A stretch of 40,782 nt of DNA from CAYLLT01 sp964591605 (GTDB lineage: Bacteria > Planctomycetota > Phycisphaerae > UBA1845 > PWPN01): contig CAZQEN010000021.1 in the NCBI GenBank assembly GCA_964591605.1, positions 1 to 40,782 of the forward strand. Direction: 5' to 3'. A model generated the notes under the pieces. The model was not told the DNA's origin. It saw only the letters and a list, made by a program, of their open reading frames with translations, and ran no database searches. Of the stretch, positions 25,513 through 33,444 are shown in pieces (position 1 is the stretch's first letter; the number at the start of each line of letters is the position of its first letter). The position numbers were made by a program, and so were the translations under genes.

Positions 25513-25883
25513 CCAGGGCGGAACAGCACGAAGCGACTGCCTGAAACACGAGGGCACGATGCTGAACGGGTGTTTGAACCGCAGACGTGCAGTGGGCGCA
25601 GAGAAGAACTCAGGTCTTGAGGGTGGGCGGAGCGCGGGCAGCGCAGGTGGCGCGGGTGGTCCGGCCGGCAGACGGACCGGCGCAGGCAGACGCCGTGGGA
25701 GTGGCCGCGGCGGTTGCCTGCGCTGATTGCCCACGTTGAATCTCTGACCGACGACGACATCACTGCGGATACCTTCTCACTTTCTCACCTTTCCACTTTC
25801 TCACTACCTTTCCACGTTCTCGTCCACGCCTCTTCTCACCCACGCATCCTCTCGCCTTCCCCCTTTCTCACCTTCTCACTTTC
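25485..25883. other. Repeat-rich intergenic region
   Basis: About 400 bases between the NHL lipoprotein and the 4-heme cytochrome. It holds the end of one TTTCTCAC tract, a degenerate 'GAACCGCAG...GCAGTGGGCGCAGAG' segment (about 25576-25608) of the kind seen as GCAGAG-type repeats in many MAGs, and the second TTTCTCAC tract. No gene is seen. Confidence 0.6.
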
Positions 25884-25887
25884 TCAC
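25772..25887 (+). repeat. TTTCTCAC octamer repeats, inverted partner
   Basis: On the + strand CCTTCTCAC-TTTCTCAC-CTTTCCAC-TTTCTCAC and similar units run to 25887, with a degenerate middle (25815-25855). The array starts directly where the 4-heme cytochrome gene ends; that gene's stop codon is part of a repeat unit. Confidence 0.75.
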
Positions 25888-26537
25888 TTGATATGACACG
25901 TCACACACAGATTACTCCGCCGGTTCGAGACCGCCAGCATGGCGGGCAGCCCCTTTTCGTTGTGCGGATCGTGGCACGAGATGCATTCGATCCGCCCCTC
26001 GGGCAGACGCAATTGCTTTTCGACGAATGCCCGCGGACGGTACTCGCGGCCGCCGGATGGATACGCGATCCCGATGGGGTGGTCGCGCCAGACGAAGCCG
26101 TCGGGCATACTGAAGCCTTCGCGGGCGCCGGCGAGGATGGCGTGCGCCGAGCCGATGGTCGACGTCGCGACGGTTCCGTCGTGACAACCCAGGCAGATGA
26201 GGCTCGTCGGGCCCGGCGTGTAGCGCCCGGGGACGAACACCGCCCGCTGCCCGCCGATGCGGAACATCTCGATCGCCGGCTGCGTGCTGGGCTGCGTCGC
26301 CGTCACCGGGCGGATCGCCTGCACGTGCGGTACATGGCAGGCGCTGCAGGCGTCGCCCATGCGGCCGGTGAACTCCGTGAAGTCGTGCGGGCTCCCGACC
26401 ACGCCGTGATGGTGGCTCGGCCAGCCTGCGGTCGGCAGCGGACCTGGCGATGCTTCGGGTGTCGGCGCCTCGGGCGCAGGCGCGGCCGCCACACACGCCA
26501 GTGCCGCGACTGCGCTCCATAGGAGTCTCAGTGTCAT
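25884..26537 (-). CDS. 4-heme periplasmic c-type cytochrome
   Basis: 217 residues with a signal peptide (MTLRLLWSAVAALACVAAAPAPEA). It has four heme motifs: CSACH, CLGCH, CISCH and CVTCH. The opening GVVGSPHDFTEFTGRMGDACSACHVPH and CLGCHDGTVA closely parallel the start of the preceding 12-heme protein (VVGSPHDLSVTGPG...CIFCHAPHN...CLSCHDGALAL), so the two share a domain. The protein ends only two residues after its last CxxCH, with the stop TGA inside the adjoining TCTCA repeat array. This may mean the gene has been clipped by repeat expansion. The ATG at 26537 is preceded by GAAAGG. Role: small electron carrier in the array. Confidence 0.85.
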   Translation of the reverse strand: MTLRLLWSAVAALACVAAAPAPEAPTPEASPGPLPTAGWPSHHHGVVGSPHDFTEFTGRMGDACSACHVPHVQAIRPVTATQPSTQPAIEMFRIGGQRAVFVPGRYTPGPTSLICLGCHDGTVATSTIGSAHAILAGAREGFSMPDGFVWRDHPIGIAYPSGGREYRPRAFVEKQLRLPEGRIECISCHDPHNEKGLPAMLAVSNRRSNLCVTCHIK

Positions 26538-26546
26538 ATCGCCGCC

Positions 26547-26561
26547 TTTCTCACGTCTCAC
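26547..26561 (+). repeat. Short TCTCA-core repeat patch
   Basis: TTTCTCACGTCTCAC combines the octamer (TTTCTCAC) and heptamer (ACGTCTC) forms seen elsewhere. It lies just upstream of the ribosome site of the 4-heme cytochrome. Confidence 0.5.
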
Positions 26562-26588
26562 CCCTTCCGCCTCCCGTCCCGCCCGTCA

Positions 26589-28565
26589 TCAGTCGCCGTA
26601 CTGAAAATCCACGTGCACCACGCCATGACAGGTGAGCGTACAGCTCCCGCGGTACTGGCCGCGATCCTCGAAGATGATCCGCCGGGCCGATCCCGCGGGC
26701 TGCACCACCGATCGATCGAAGTTGATCAGGTTGCTGTGATTCGTGCTGTTGCCCTGCGATCGGCTGATGCCGTGGGCGTCGTGGCACGCAGCGCACGAGG
26801 CCCGCCCGCGAACGATATGCTGGTTGTGCAGCGGGAAGCTGCGGTCGTTCAGGATGCTCTGCCGGTCGTGGCAGCGGTAGCACAGGGCGTAGGTACGCGG
26901 GCCTTCGAGGGAGAAGTCACTGGTGGTGTAGTTGTCGATGAGCAGCGGGGCATAAATCGATCCATGCGGGCCGCGCGTGCCGCTCGAGAGCGCGACCCCG
27001 CCAATGGTCGGGTTACGGCCGGTCTCGTCCGAGTTGTGGCAGTCGGTGCAGCGGACCATGGAGCCGACGCGCCACGGCGAAAGCAGGCTGACCACATCGT
27101 TGTTGTTCCGGGGGCTGATGACCGGATGAAACGACGGGTTGGTCGGCTGGAACTCGAGCCGCGTGTTGGTCTGGTTGATCTGGCGCACCACGGTGCCGGT
27201 CCGCGGGCGGTTGAGCGAATCGGCGTGGCACTTGAAGCAGACCTCGTACTCGAACCGGGCCAGATCCGTCTTCAGGCCCGTGCGGGTGATGCCGGAGACG
27301 AACAGCTCGGTCGCGTCAACCATGCCGAACGTGGGGCGGTTGGTGGTCTTGAAGATGTCGGGCGCGGCGGCGTGCGGATTGTGGCAGTCGACGCACTCGA
27401 CGTGCCGGATCATGACCCGCGGGTCCTCGTTCGGATCGTGCCGGCCGGTAGAACGCCAGACGGGGTGGCCGCTCGGCTTGTGGACCTGGCTGGCGATGTT
27501 GCTCCGGGCCACGCCGCCGCTGTGGCAGTTCAGGCAGTTGTCCTCTTCGCGCCGGAAGCGCAGCAGTCGCTCGCGCTCGTCGGCGCCGTGGATCTTGTGG
27601 CAGTTCGTACACGCATTATCCGCGACGGTGTGGTAGGGCAGCACTTCACGCGCGTCGACCGCCCGGCCGGTCACGCGCGCCGGGCTGTTGGCGTGCGCGC
27701 TGATCCGCCAGCCGTGCATGTCATGGCATGACAGGCAGATGGTGCCCCGAAGCTGGGGTTCCCGCAGGAAATCGCCCAGGCGATTGTTGTGCGGGTCGTG
27801 GCACGTCGTGCAATGCACTTCGTTGTGCTTGCCGAGCGGAAGCGTGTTGGTCAGGAGGTCCGGATTCTTGAGCTGGCGGTCGCGGGCGGCCAGCGCACGG
27901 TCGAACCTGAAGCCGATCGGGTGATCGTCCGAGAGATCCTGCGTCAGGTCCGTCGGGCCCGGCGGAATCGTGCGCTGGCTCATCAGAATCGGATCGTTGG
28001 GCGGCCGGCTTGCCACCAGACCGAGGGCCAGCGCGCCGTCATGGCAGCTCAGGCACATCTTCGACGGCCCGCTCGGTTGATTGATGCGGGCGTCCGTGGT
28101 CGAGCTCTGATACACGCGATAGTGCGTCGGCGGCATCGTCCGGTTCCAGAGCGGGGCCTGGCCGGTCGCATTGTGCGGCGCGTGACAGAAGATGCAGACC
28201 TGCTCTTCGTACAGCGCGTGAATCCGCCCCGGCCCGGTGACGCTCAGATCATGCGGCGAGCCCACCACGCTCTGCGGCGAGGGCTGGGCCAGCGTGACGG
28301 CCGGAGACACACAGGAAAGGAGGATGAACCACGAAGACACGAAGAGCACGAAGGAATGCGAAGACCGCAATCTCAGGATCGGGGTCTCAGATCTCAAATC
28401 TCGGATTTCAAATCTCAAACCAGAGATCTCAGATCTCAAATCTCCAATCTCAGATCTCAAATCCCCTCTTTCAAATCTCAGATCTGAAATCTGAGAGTCG
28501 AGACACCGCACAGCGTGCCTCGCACGCCCCGCTGCGGCCCCAGCATGTGATTCACGCGTCTTCAT
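26589..28565 (-). CDS. 12-heme exported c-type cytochrome with repeat-encoded N-terminus
   Basis: 658 residues from the ATG at 28565, which overlaps the stop of the NHL gene as ATGA. Eleven CxxCH motifs (CIFCH to CAACH) and one CX3CH (CTLTCH, near the C-terminus) are counted. The signal hydrophobic core is SFVLFVSSWFILLSCVSPAVTLA, about residues 71-93. It is preceded by about 45 residues of ISDLRSEIGDLRSEI-type sequence translated from the AGATCTCAAATCTC repeat, an abnormally long n-region. An in-frame TTG at 28370 would give a normal signal (MRSSHSFVLFVSSWF...), so the real start is uncertain. The domain order VVGSPHD...CIFCHAPHN...CLSCHDG is shared with the next, 4-heme protein. Probably a periplasmic or surface electron wire coupled to the NHL protein before it. 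Confidence 0.85.
   Translation of the reverse strand: MKTRESHAGAAAGRARHAVRCLDSQISDLRFERGDLRSEIGDLRSEISGLRFEIRDLRSETPILRLRSSHSFVLFVSSWFILLSCVSPAVTLAQPSPQSVVGSPHDLSVTGPGRIHALYEEQVCIFCHAPHNATGQAPLWNRTMPPTHYRVYQSSTTDARINQPSGPSKMCLSCHDGALALGLVASRPPNDPILMSQRTIPPGPTDLTQDLSDDHPIGFRFDRALAARDRQLKNPDLLTNTLPLGKHNEVHCTTCHDPHNNRLGDFLREPQLRGTICLSCHDMHGWRISAHANSPARVTGRAVDAREVLPYHTVADNACTNCHKIHGADERERLLRFRREEDNCLNCHSGGVARSNIASQVHKPSGHPVWRSTGRHDPNEDPRVMIRHVECVDCHNPHAAAPDIFKTTNRPTFGMVDATELFVSGITRTGLKTDLARFEYEVCFKCHADSLNRPRTGTVVRQINQTNTRLEFQPTNPSFHPVISPRNNNDVVSLLSPWRVGSMVRCTDCHNSDETGRNPTIGGVALSSGTRGPHGSIYAPLLIDNYTTSDFSLEGPRTYALCYRCHDRQSILNDRSFPLHNQHIVRGRASCAACHDAHGISRSQGNSTNHSNLINFDRSVVQPAGSARRIIFEDRGQYRGSCTLTCHGVVHVDFQYGD
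28329..28354 (-). repeat. TTCGTG nonamer repeats encoding a signal-peptide core
   Basis: On the minus strand CCTTCGTGCTCTTCGTGTCT and the bases after it are degenerate nine-base units around TTCGTG. In the 12-heme cytochrome frame they encode SFVLFVSSW, the first half of the signal's hydrophobic core. Confidence 0.65.
28371..28497. repeat. AGATCTCAAATCTC degenerate tandem repeats
   Basis: About 13 degenerate units of 8-10 bases built on (A)AATCTCAGATCTC fill 127 bases. AGATCT is self-complementary, so the tract can pair in many registers. It is open in the cytochrome frame (reading SDLRSEIGDLRSEISGL) and lies between the ATGA-coupled start and the signal core. Confidence 0.8.
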
Positions 28566-29656
28566 GGCAACAACTCGAACACCTGTACGCGACGATTGTA
28601 CGAATCCGCGATCCATAGTCGATTCCGGGCATCGATGGTCGCCCCGGCCGGCAGCCAGAACTCGCCGGGCTCGTGTCCCTCCTCGCCGAACGCCATCAGC
28701 AGACGCCCGTCCGGCGTGAACGCCTGCACGTTCTCGAATTGAGCGTCCACGATCCACAGATTACCCTCCGGACCGACGGCCACACCCTTGGGCAGGGCCA
28801 GATCACCCGCCGCGTCGCCCTTGCGGCCGAACATCGCCATCGGCGTGCCGTCCAGGCCTGTCTGCTGTACCCGTGCATTGAGGGCGTCGATCACAAAGAG
28901 CGAATCCTGCCCGCAGGCAAGCTGGGCCGGGCTGTTGAATTGCCCCTGGGCGCTTCCGTGGCTGCCGAACTGCAGAGCCAGGCCGCCATCCTGCTCGAAG
29001 GCCAGGATGGCGTGGGCAGCGGCGTCGGACACGTAGACGAGCTGGTTGGCCGGGCAGTAGGCCAGACCCGATGGGCGTTTGAGCTGGTCGGCGCCGATCC
29101 ACCGTTCGCCGGAGGCGGGACCGGCAGCCGCGATCGAACCCGGGCCCGCCCGTGTCCCGGGCCGCGCCGCGAGCAGCGCCAGTGCGTGCCCGCGCGAGTC
29201 GGCCACCCACAGCGTATCCCCGATCCATGCGAGAGCGACGGGCGACTCCAGCGGGCGCGGCGGAGATCCGCACGCATCGATGCGCCGGTAATCGGGGGCC
29301 TGCAGGTCGAACACATGCACGCACCCGGCGCCCGGATCTGCGATCGCCGCCCGCACGCCGTCGTCGTGGATGGCCACGGCGTACGGCCGCACGAACATCG
29401 ATGGCGGCGGCGGACCGTGAATGATCTCATCCCATACCTGGCCGAATGTCTTCTCCGGGCGCACGTCCGTGCTGCCGGTGAGCTGCCCCAGATAGCGCAC
29501 GCGGGGCTGATCCGGCGCCGGCGGCCAGACAATCGGCGGTTCGGGCGCAGTCAGGAGCGGCGGCTTCGTCTGCAAGCAGCCCGCCGCGGCCATCACCAGG
29601 GTGATGGCACACGAAGCACCTCTTCGAGCCACTGGCGGCCTTCGCGGGCAGGTCAT
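28562..29656 (-). CDS. NHL-repeat beta-propeller lipoprotein (copy A)
   Basis: 364 residues. The signal MTCPRRPPVARRGASCAITLVMAAAGC ends in a lipobox (A-A-G-C). Residues about 60-360 form six NHL blades, for example RPYAVAIHDDGVRAAIADPGAGCVHVFD, RPSGLAYCPANQLVYVSDAAAHAILAFE, LPKGVAVGPEGNLWIVDAQFENVQAFTP and LPAGATIDARNRLWIADSYNRRVQVFE. It is presumably an outer-membrane or periplasmic anchored scaffold. The ATG overlaps the stop of the barrel gene and its own stop overlaps the ATG of the 12-heme cytochrome, so barrel, propeller and cytochrome are translationally chained. GAGGTG lies just before the start. This order suggests that the propeller helps assemble the cytochrome with the barrel. 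Confidence 0.87.
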   Translation of the reverse strand: MTCPRRPPVARRGASCAITLVMAAAGCLQTKPPLLTAPEPPIVWPPAPDQPRVRYLGQLTGSTDVRPEKTFGQVWDEIIHGPPPPSMFVRPYAVAIHDDGVRAAIADPGAGCVHVFDLQAPDYRRIDACGSPPRPLESPVALAWIGDTLWVADSRGHALALLAARPGTRAGPGSIAAAGPASGERWIGADQLKRPSGLAYCPANQLVYVSDAAAHAILAFEQDGGLALQFGSHGSAQGQFNSPAQLACGQDSLFVIDALNARVQQTGLDGTPMAMFGRKGDAAGDLALPKGVAVGPEGNLWIVDAQFENVQAFTPDGRLLMAFGEEGHEPGEFWLPAGATIDARNRLWIADSYNRRVQVFELLP

Positions 29657-31761
29657 GGCGCACCTCCACGCAGGCCGGAGGGCACGATGTGCGTCAGATC
29701 CCGCTTGACGTTCAGGAAAACGCCGAATCCGTTCTCCCGGTTTTCAACCACCGAGAGCATGTCGTACTCGAGCTCCAGCTCGACGGTCAGCGCCCCGCGC
29801 GTGTATTGAAGGCCGGCCTCCACGTCGATGCCGCGCGTCTTGCCGCGGACGGAATCGTCCTCGTGCCGCAGCTCCGCCCCGGCGGTCAGTGAGAAGAAGC
29901 TGTTGAGCTGGATGCGGTCGCGGATGTCCAGATCCATGAACCACACCCGGCGGCGGTCATAGCCGCCTTCAAACCAGTACCGCGAGACTTCGCTGCGCAG
30001 GTCCAGCGAATGCTCGAGCGATCGGAAGAGATTGGCCTGCCCGGTGAAGTGAAACGCGTTGTAGGGTTCGACGGTGTCGTCGTAGATCTCATATTCGCCG
30101 GTGACGGTCCAGCGGTCCTTGCCGTACCGGGCGCCGAACCGGTGTCGGTCCTGGTTGTCGCGGTAGGCCGGGTTGCCCAGAGAGCGGTCGTCCACTTCCT
30201 GGAATCGCCCCTCGTAGTAGTAGTAAGGCGTGAGTCCGAACTTGAAGGCGTGCTCGATGCGGAAGTCGACGCGATAGGTGTCGATCTCGCCGTTGGCCGG
30301 CACTTCGTACTGGTAATCGAAGTAGACGACATCCCCCTCGGCGATGCGGCCCCAGGGGATGCGATTGACCACGATGCGCTCGGACACCCGCGTCACCACG
30401 TAATCGACGCCCAGCGCGTAGAGACGCGTGAAGCGATCGTCATGGGCCAGGATCGTCGAAATGATCACGTTCCGTTCGCGCAGAACCACGGGCCGCACGC
30501 CGCCCAGGGCGTGGGCCTCGCCGCGTACGTAGCGCCGCCCGGCCGAGCCGACAGTGCTGGCCTGGTCGTAGCCCAGGTTCAGATTGACCGAGAAATCCCC
30601 GGTGGACGTCGCCTTCTGGTACGTCACATCGCCGTTGACGCCGTACTGGTTGGTGTCCACGTCGTTGTCGAGGTGCTCGTAGAGCGCGAAGACGTCGCCG
30701 CTGAGGCGCAGCTCCTTCGACGCCTCGTACAGTGCCTGGGCGTCGAACTTGTGCAGGCTCAGGTCGATCGCGTCCTGCTCGAAGCGGTAGAAGCCGTAGC
30801 GGTAGATGGTCTTGAACTTGTCGGTGTGCTGGAGCGTCAGCCGCGGGACGAGCTCGAGCTCGTCGCGGGCCAGGGTGCCGCGCTCCTCGTTGTAGCGGAA
30901 GTAGGAATCGAGCCGGTGCTGCTTGCGATCGCCGAAGGCCAGATCGTGTTCGATCCGCAGCTCGTCCCGGCTGGTGTGGAACCGGTAGCGCGAGCCCTGG
31001 TAGTCGTCCACCTCGCGCTGATGGTCGAAGTTGACCCGCAGCGACTGCGATTCACTGATCGCCCATTTGCTGTCAAGGTAGAACCGGTGCAGGCGGATGT
31101 GTTCATCATCGGCGTCCTGCCGGTTGCCGTGGGTTTCCGTGTCGCGATACGCGAAGCCGACCTCGGTGGTCACCGGGCCGGTGAGGGCCAGGGCGGACAC
31201 GCCGGCCTCGGTCTGCAGCTCGTGCAGCGACGGCAGGAAGCGGCGGGGGACCCGGATGTCGGCCCGCCGCGTGTAGGTGTGCACCGAGATGGGCTTGCTC
31301 TTGAGGATGTCGGCCGCGACGTCCCACTCGAAGAGGGCCCCGCTGTCGCTGTCGCTCTGATGAAAGCCGTTGACCTTCTCCTTGTAGTGGCTCTGGGCGA
31401 AGCCGAAGATGAGATTCGCGCGGTAATCGAGAAGGCTGGGGTCGTAGATGTCCCCGGTGAGGGTGATGCCCATCTTCTCTTCGAGGAGAAAGTCCCGGTT
31501 TTCCTGCGTGCTGTTGCGGCGTCGATAGGGCGATGCGGAGCGGACGCGCCGCACCTCGTAGTCCGATTCCATCCCGATCCACAGGTCGGCGACGTTCAGA
31601 TGCAGCGGCGGAGGGCCGGTGGGCAGGAAGGACGGCTGGGTCGCCGGCGGGGCCGCCGGCTGGCTGGCCGGCGGCTCGTCCGCGCACGCGGGCCGCGCAA
31701 CCAGACCCTGTCCGGCCTGAAGCGCCATCAGGAGCAGGAAGCCTCGCACATCTCCGCGCAT
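29653..31761 (-). CDS. Outer-membrane beta-barrel, candidate porin of a porin-cytochrome conduit
   Basis: 702 residues. A signal peptide (MRGDVRGFLLLMALQAGQGLVARPACA) and an Ala/Pro linker precede a body of alternating amphipathic strands. Typical strand pairs are RRFLPSLHELQTEAGVSALALTGPVTTEVGFAYRD, HRFYLDSKWAISESQSLRVNFDHQRE and KTIYRYGFYRFEQDAIDLSLHKFDAQALYE, with a C-terminal strand GFGVFLNVKRDL. Length and the absence of enzymatic motifs resemble MtrB/Omb-type barrels, which sheath a multiheme cytochrome across the outer membrane. I cannot show sequence homology by eye. It sits between lipoprotein cytochromes (upstream) and an NHL/12-heme pair (downstream), as conduit genes do. The ATG 31761 starts a good signal peptide; an in-frame start at 31899 would add 46 residues without one. 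The 298 bases before it hold no gene. Confidence 0.75.
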   Translation of the reverse strand: MRGDVRGFLLLMALQAGQGLVARPACADEPPASQPAAPPATQPSFLPTGPPPLHLNVADLWIGMESDYEVRRVRSASPYRRRNSTQENRDFLLEEKMGITLTGDIYDPSLLDYRANLIFGFAQSHYKEKVNGFHQSDSDSGALFEWDVAADILKSKPISVHTYTRRADIRVPRRFLPSLHELQTEAGVSALALTGPVTTEVGFAYRDTETHGNRQDADDEHIRLHRFYLDSKWAISESQSLRVNFDHQREVDDYQGSRYRFHTSRDELRIEHDLAFGDRKQHRLDSYFRYNEERGTLARDELELVPRLTLQHTDKFKTIYRYGFYRFEQDAIDLSLHKFDAQALYEASKELRLSGDVFALYEHLDNDVDTNQYGVNGDVTYQKATSTGDFSVNLNLGYDQASTVGSAGRRYVRGEAHALGGVRPVVLRERNVIISTILAHDDRFTRLYALGVDYVVTRVSERIVVNRIPWGRIAEGDVVYFDYQYEVPANGEIDTYRVDFRIEHAFKFGLTPYYYYEGRFQEVDDRSLGNPAYRDNQDRHRFGARYGKDRWTVTGEYEIYDDTVEPYNAFHFTGQANLFRSLEHSLDLRSEVSRYWFEGGYDRRRVWFMDLDIRDRIQLNSFFSLTAGAELRHEDDSVRGKTRGIDVEAGLQYTRGALTVELELEYDMLSVVENRENGFGVFLNVKRDLTHIVPSGLRGGAP

Positions 31762-32059
31762 CTGCCGCCAATACTCAAAGACGAAGAGGGGCTTATAGAG
31801 GCATCGACAGGGACAGATGACCTTGGCCGGCCCCGGTGGGGGGCGGTTGACCTGACCGATGCTCATGGGTCGCCAGGTCCGCGCCAGACCCGTCGGCATC
31901 CCAGCCCGCTCACGACCTCATGGTGAGCCGGAGCCGTCCTCCTGACGTGTCATCCGGCCCGTCACCTCATGTGACGAACGACACCTCGTATTCTGCGGCT
32001 CATGCTAACCGCACGCCGCGCGCCCCGCCACAGGTTTCTCCCAAAAAGTACGCCGCCCA

Positions 32060-33301
32060 CTAATTCCCGTGAATGCCGGCGCCGAATGCGCACCCTTCGC
32101 CGGCCGGAAACGCAAAAGCATTCCCCTGCCCGGTGTGACACCGCTGACACACGAAGCAGGTCGAGACGCTCGCCTGCCCCTGCGCATCCACCGTGACCTG
32201 CGTGCCGCCGGCCGCAAACATCCCGGCCAGACTGTCGGCGCCGGGGTCAAGCCGGAAGATGTGGCTGCGCGTGTCGCCCAGACGGGCGGTGTTCCCGTTG
32301 GTCAGCGGCAGATCGAAGAACGACGTCGTCTGCACCGCATAGGGCATGTGGCAACTCGCGCAGGTCACGGGTTCGACGTAGTCGCCGCGCACGAAGACCA
32401 GCCCCTCATGCAGGGCCATGTTCTGGTCAAAATGACAGACCTGACATTCATTCCGGATCGCACTGCTGCGGTCGTAGGCCACGGAAACGTGCGGATCGTG
32501 GCAGTAGGTGCAGGCGAAGGTGGAGTGCGGGCTGGCCGCCAGTTCCGTGGACTGCTGAAAGCCGCTGATCAGCCCGTCGGCCGCCGCGATCACGCCCGAG
32601 CCGTCCGTCCCCGGCGAGAAGCGGGCGTTCGAGTGGCAGTTGACGCAGGCGGACGCACCCGCCCGCTGGATCGTTCCCCCGAGCGGGTCGGCCGGGTGCC
32701 GGCTCCCCGGGCCGTGACACGCCTCGCATTGCACGCCGGTCTGAACCCACGTGCCTTCGATGCCCGGGCGGTTGTCCTGGCGCAGGCCCCCGTTGTCGGC
32801 GATCGAGACGGCCCCGGTGGCTCGCCGGCCGAACTGGCTGAATGCGAACGGCAGGGGGGTGGTCTGGCCGGGCAGGTGCTGCACAAAGCCCGCCGTGATG
32901 CCCAGCGGCGGGATCGACTGATCGTACTTCGCGTCAATTCCGCTGGTGCCCGTGGTCAGGACAAAGCCGCTCGCGTCGAGAAAGGTCGCGCCCTTCTGAT
33001 AGCCGCCCACCACGTAACTGACCTGCGACCATGCCAGACCGGGAGGGGGGTCAGGCACTCCGGCGCCGGCGGGGTAGCCGGGCGGTCCATCGAGCACCGG
33101 CTTGAGCGCCTGCGCGTGACCGGTCCGGGCGTGCGTCGCCGCGTAGTTGGCGTGGCAGGCACTGCATGCCTCCGGGCCGATGTAAAAGGTTTCGTCGGGC
33201 TGAACGATCGCGGGAGGGGGTTCCTGGGGGCACCCCGCCAGCAGGCCGGCCAGTGCAACGGCGGCAGCGGCAGGTCCGAAGCGCTTCGTTGCAGGCCCCA
33301 T
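32060..33301 (-). CDS. 7-heme lipoprotein c-type cytochrome
   Basis: 413 residues. The signal ends in the lipobox LLAGC (about residues 20-24), followed by a Pro-rich linker, as in surface multiheme lipoproteins. Seven motifs are counted: CSACH, CEACH, CVNCH, CTYCH, CQVCH, CASCH and CQRCH; the last is in CFVCQRCH, with an extra Cys. The start YIGPEACSACHANYAATHARTGHAQAL resembles the cytochrome c554-like/'GSU'-type multiheme families of Fe(III) reducers. It lies upstream of the barrel gene, so it is a candidate surface or periplasmic partner of the barrel. The second of two adjacent ATGs is chosen because GGTGG is six bases before it. A sigma-70-like promoter (33351-33380) precedes it. Confidence 0.87.
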   Translation of the reverse strand: MGPATKRFGPAAAAVALAGLLAGCPQEPPPAIVQPDETFYIGPEACSACHANYAATHARTGHAQALKPVLDGPPGYPAGAGVPDPPPGLAWSQVSYVVGGYQKGATFLDASGFVLTTGTSGIDAKYDQSIPPLGITAGFVQHLPGQTTPLPFAFSQFGRRATGAVSIADNGGLRQDNRPGIEGTWVQTGVQCEACHGPGSRHPADPLGGTIQRAGASACVNCHSNARFSPGTDGSGVIAAADGLISGFQQSTELAASPHSTFACTYCHDPHVSVAYDRSSAIRNECQVCHFDQNMALHEGLVFVRGDYVEPVTCASCHMPYAVQTTSFFDLPLTNGNTARLGDTRSHIFRLDPGADSLAGMFAAGGTQVTVDAQGQASVSTCFVCQRCHTGQGNAFAFPAGEGCAFGAGIHGN

Positions 33302-33350
33302 CATTCACCACCAGTTTTCAGAGGTCGCACCAGTCCGCCGCACCGTCTGA

Positions 33351-33380
33351 ATTCTCGTCACGCCGCGCGGATGTTGTCAA
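33351..33380 (-). promoter_or_regulatory. Sigma-70-like promoter before the 7-heme gene
   Basis: On the minus strand TTGACA (33380-33375), an 18-base spacer and GAGAAT (33356-33351) precede the 7-heme gene by about 50 bases. The -35 is perfect, and the -10 has four of six consensus bases. Confidence 0.4.
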
Positions 33381-33444
33381 CCCTCGTCGCCGCGCGAGAT
33401 CAACGGCCCACCGGCGCGCGGCTGTGATCCTGCGGACAAGAAAG

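Noticed and set aside
25772..28497. CRISPR-like arrays
   Set aside because: The short repeats are 7-10 bases, degenerate, and contiguous without unique spacers; no cas genes are present.
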